A stretch of DNA of 64,000 bases from Pomphorhynchus laevis (taxonomy: Eukaryota; Acanthocephala; Palaeacanthocephala; Echinorhynchida; Pomphorhynchidae). The notes under the pieces were generated by a model that did no database searches, was not told the DNA's origin, and was given only the letters and a program-made list of their open reading frames with translations. The DNA is taken from NCBI GenBank assembly GCA_012934845.2, contig WNNJ02002383.1, positions 180,924-244,923 of the forward strand, given 5' to 3'. Positions within the stretch are counted from its first letter, which is position 1. The number at the start of each line of letters is the position of its first letter. The translations under genes were made by a program, and so were the position numbers. Shown one piece after another: positions 61,501 to 64,000 of the stretch.

Positions 61501-61964
61501 ACATGTAACTTTTAAGTCATAATTTTTAACGTTGCTTTTTCGGTGTCGCCACCTAGTTTAGTTGACTCAGACTAAACTTACAACGGGTCATCCAGCAGCA
61601 TCTGACAGGGGACTGCCCTTCTTATGGCAGTTGCAGGCTGGAACAATATCTATAAAGATCTGCCACCCTCACTCAACGCGCTACGTGGAGTGAAGGTGGT
61701 AGATCTTTACTACACAATATCAATTTACTACACTATTAATTATGTAGTAAATTTATTTAACGATTTCTGTACCTTCCGAATAACGAATATTTAATAATAT
61801 GTTAGTTAGAAAAGTACATTAGCTTTTGAATGGTATCAGCTTTAAATCACGATCGGTCATCTATCGATCATTTACTAGCAAACTTGGTTTTTTACTAGTA
61901 AACTGTTTTTTACTAGCAAACTGTTTTTTACTAGCAAACTGTCTTTTTTATTAGCAAGCCGGAT
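61501..61964. repeat. Spacer with a long hairpin and an 18-bp minisatellite
   Basis: 61658-61704 folds as GATCTGCCACC...GGTGGTAGATC around an inner TCACTC/GAGTGA. 61871-61955 has about four copies of an 18-19 bp unit (GTTTTTTACTAGCAAACT). The moderately GC-rich 61530-61700 segment may be the far 5' end of the Naiad. Confidence 0.55.
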
Positions 61965-62395
61965 TTCTCTGATACGTCGTCTGTTATTTATTAGTCAAGT
62001 CATAAAATCGACTTTTATTTTGAATTTAAATTTTAAATTTTAACTTGATATAACTTATATGAAATCTTATATAGCAATCATTTATTGTTTATAATTTTTT
62101 ATTATTATTCAATTATTAATGATTTAATTATTTATAATTAAAATAAGACATAAGATATCTTATTATCCTATCTTATAAGATTATATTTTTCATAAAATGA
62201 GCGTTTAGTCAATTCATAAAAATTGACTTTTATTTTAAATTTAAATTTTAATCGATTTAAATTATATAAAATCTCACATAACAATTATTTATTATTTATA
62301 ATTATTTATAATTTTTTAATTATTTGAATTTTATTATGCATTTTTTTTTAATTTATAAATAATATAAAATACGTAGACTCAGTTGGCCGATCTGA
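61965..62395 (+). mobile_element. Naiad-derived 3' tail fragments
   Basis: CTGATACGTCGTCTGTTATT, then the tail (AGTCAA...CATAAAA...GACTTTTATTTT) repeated twice (about 61975 and 62205), ending in ACGTAGACTCAGTTGGCCGA at about 62370-62390. It lacks the hammerhead-like core. Confidence 0.6.
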
Positions 62396-62429
62396 TTTCC
62401 CATCCGTTTATTTTCAACGAATACCCAAG

Positions 62430-62774
62430 TTGCTTATTGCTTCCAATATAACGTTTTTATTATAATGCAAACTTGTGCTTACGATGATCTAAATGTTGCA
62501 AACCTTTTATTCAAGCTGGCGATTCGTCTATCTTCTACGTTGTCAACGCTAACAAAGCAATGGTCGGAAGAGAAGCAAGCTAAGTTTTTACAGTGCTTTA
62601 CTGATGCCATTCAGAATTGTGATAACCAAACAGTAATTTTATTATTTATAGTAAGTTATATTGTTATTTGATTTATAGAAAGTTGTACAGTCAAAAGATA
62701 AACAAAATCACGCTACGATCAAACTAAGAAATAAAGGCAAGAATTTTCAAAAAAAATGTTTTTGTTTTAATTAA
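62430..62774 (+). CDS. Last two exons of an unidentified host gene
   Basis: Exon 62430-62632 (QTCAYDDLNVANLLFKLAIR, LSSTLSTLTKQWSEEKQAKF, LQCFTDAIQNCDNQT) ends at a GTAATT donor. A 46-bp intron leads to 62679-62774 (KVVQSKDKQNHATIKLRNKG, KNFQKKCFCFN, stop). The short intron and in-phase join support real exons. It may be the 3' end of the 42507-55455 gene, but the phases do not join directly (phase 0 versus phase 1), so at least one exon would be missing in between. Confidence 0.5.
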
Positions 62775-62779
62775 ATACC

Positions 62780-64000
62780 CATGTAAAAAGTGGTTTTGCA
62801 AATTGATAATTTGTCGTTTTACATGAATGATGATTGCAACAGCGGTCACTTAAACAGCTTGTCTAGAAGATAATATATATATATTTCTGTTTGAAATCTA
62901 AAAAATAGTATTTATATTATACAGATAGATAGAGTATAGATTAATGGATATAATATTAGGATTTTAAGAAAATACTAAACTCGCGATTTCATTTTTGCAC
63001 TCGGAATTTTCCAAATCTATAGTTTGTAGATATTATGGAAATATTTATTTATAAATGCAATTTTAAATATCATTTAAATTATAAAGAAATAATTTCTTAA
63101 CTAACATTCAGCTGTGTTTTTATGTATTATCTGATTGCATTCAAATAACGAATTTTTATAAATAGCAATCTAATTGATTCTAAAGATCTGATCATTTTTG
63201 GTCTTATTGTTGATCGATAACAAAACATGTCGAAGGCCTTTTACTTAAATAATCCATATGAAATTATAATATCTTTAAAAATTTGGGAAATTGTTTTCGG
63301 CGATTAATTAGGGTTGTTTGTCTTATATGTCCTTAGATTGTCCTTGTCATTAGCCAATACATATAAATATCTACCTGAGATCTTTTGCATAATAGGAACA
63401 GGTAAAATAATTTGAACACAAATTAAACTATTTTCATTAATTGTATATCTAACAGCGCTCCTGTATACTGCATGTTATGACGCTTTATGTATACGAAAGA
63501 ATAAAATGCTACAACTTTTATTTACAACACTAACAGTCACACAATATATGACAGTATACTGCTATATTTAACAGTATATGCACAATTCACACTGTTTATA
63601 GTTGGACTTGCCGGAAGTGTTGAAAATAAGGACGGAATTTACTTCATAGTTAATATAAATTTAAAATTATAATTTGAAAGTTAACTAAAACCGACAGGAG
63701 CAAAAACTGCAGATATAAGCGAATATTCATACAATAAAAGTTGATAAATAAAACAAATAAAAGGTGCTTTAACGGGACGAAATCGTTGTCATATAACAAT
63801 CGCCGAGTTGTATTTTAATTTTATAGAATGTGATTTTGTTCGGAACTGTGTAAAAAATAAAAATAATTAAAACTATTACATTATAATACATATATAATGC
63901 ATATATAAATATGCATTTATATGTGCATATTTATATGTATTATATAAATATAATACATATATACATATATAATGTATATAATACATTATATAATTTATTG
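62780..64000. other. AT-rich flank, nothing recognised
   Basis: No exon or element found. 63885-64000 is a degenerate ATACATATAT microsatellite. Confidence 0.5.

Overview
The window looks like nuclear DNA of an invertebrate animal. It is very AT-rich, has spliced genes with tiny introns (46-50 bp) beside kilobase introns swollen by insertions, and is packed with animal-type retroelements. I cannot name the species. The secure host genes are Rab14 (+, 1448-13069, five exons, complete) and pyruvate kinase (-, 13203-17929, four exons, complete). They converge tail to tail with only 133 bp between stop codons. Less complete host genes are an OTU1/YOD1-type zinc-finger terminal exon (-, about 24.8 kb), an orphan helical exon (-, 31.5 kb), an unrecognised large alpha-helical protein on three exons (+, 42507-55455), and two terminal exons of a gene ending at 62774 (+).

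Most of the rest is retrotransposon. At least five kinds of Penelope-like element (PLE) are present. Family A (1.7-4.8 kb), C (5.9-6.9 kb), D/F (19.6-20.8 and 39.0-39.7 kb) and E (55.6-58.0 kb) carry RT and/or GIY-YIG endonuclease parts of the usual RT-then-endonuclease kind. Family B has the permuted order, GIY-YIG first, then a CxC linker, then RT, which is the hallmark of Naiad elements. It occurs as a near full-length copy (58.4-61.5 kb), four large partial copies (6.9, 22.3, 34.4, 47.2 kb) and many short tails. Non-LTR LINEs are also abundant: a nearly complete CR1-like element (26.8-30.9 kb), two elements split by Naiad insertions (22.0-23.7 and 33.8-38.3 kb), an element with a CXC-type cysteine cluster and a large C-terminal domain (50.4-53.2 kb), and several scraps. 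No LTR, retroviral or Polinton-like sequence was recognised.

The most interesting layer is RNA. Hammerhead-ribozyme-type cores (CUGANGA plus GAAA joined by a helix) recur in nearly every PLE family here. Family E has canonical minimal type I hammerheads. The tails of A, D/F and a lone 10.4-kb copy share a CUGAWGAUG-stem-CGAAAUAU pattern. One sits in a pyruvate kinase intron. Most notably, every Naiad copy has in its 3' region a three-way junction with hammerhead core boxes in permuted (stem-II-open) topology, and its helices covary between copies. The same module also occurs without RT as two head-to-tail dimers (11.7-12.55 and 18.56-19.39 kb), resembling animal retrozymes. Naiads have been described as lacking canonical hammerheads, so this is the candidate for something new.

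Elements are deeply nested, one inside another and inside host introns. Rab14 intron 2 alone (8.9 kb) holds PLE-A, LINE scraps, PLE-C and a Naiad, yet the exons join cleanly in frame.
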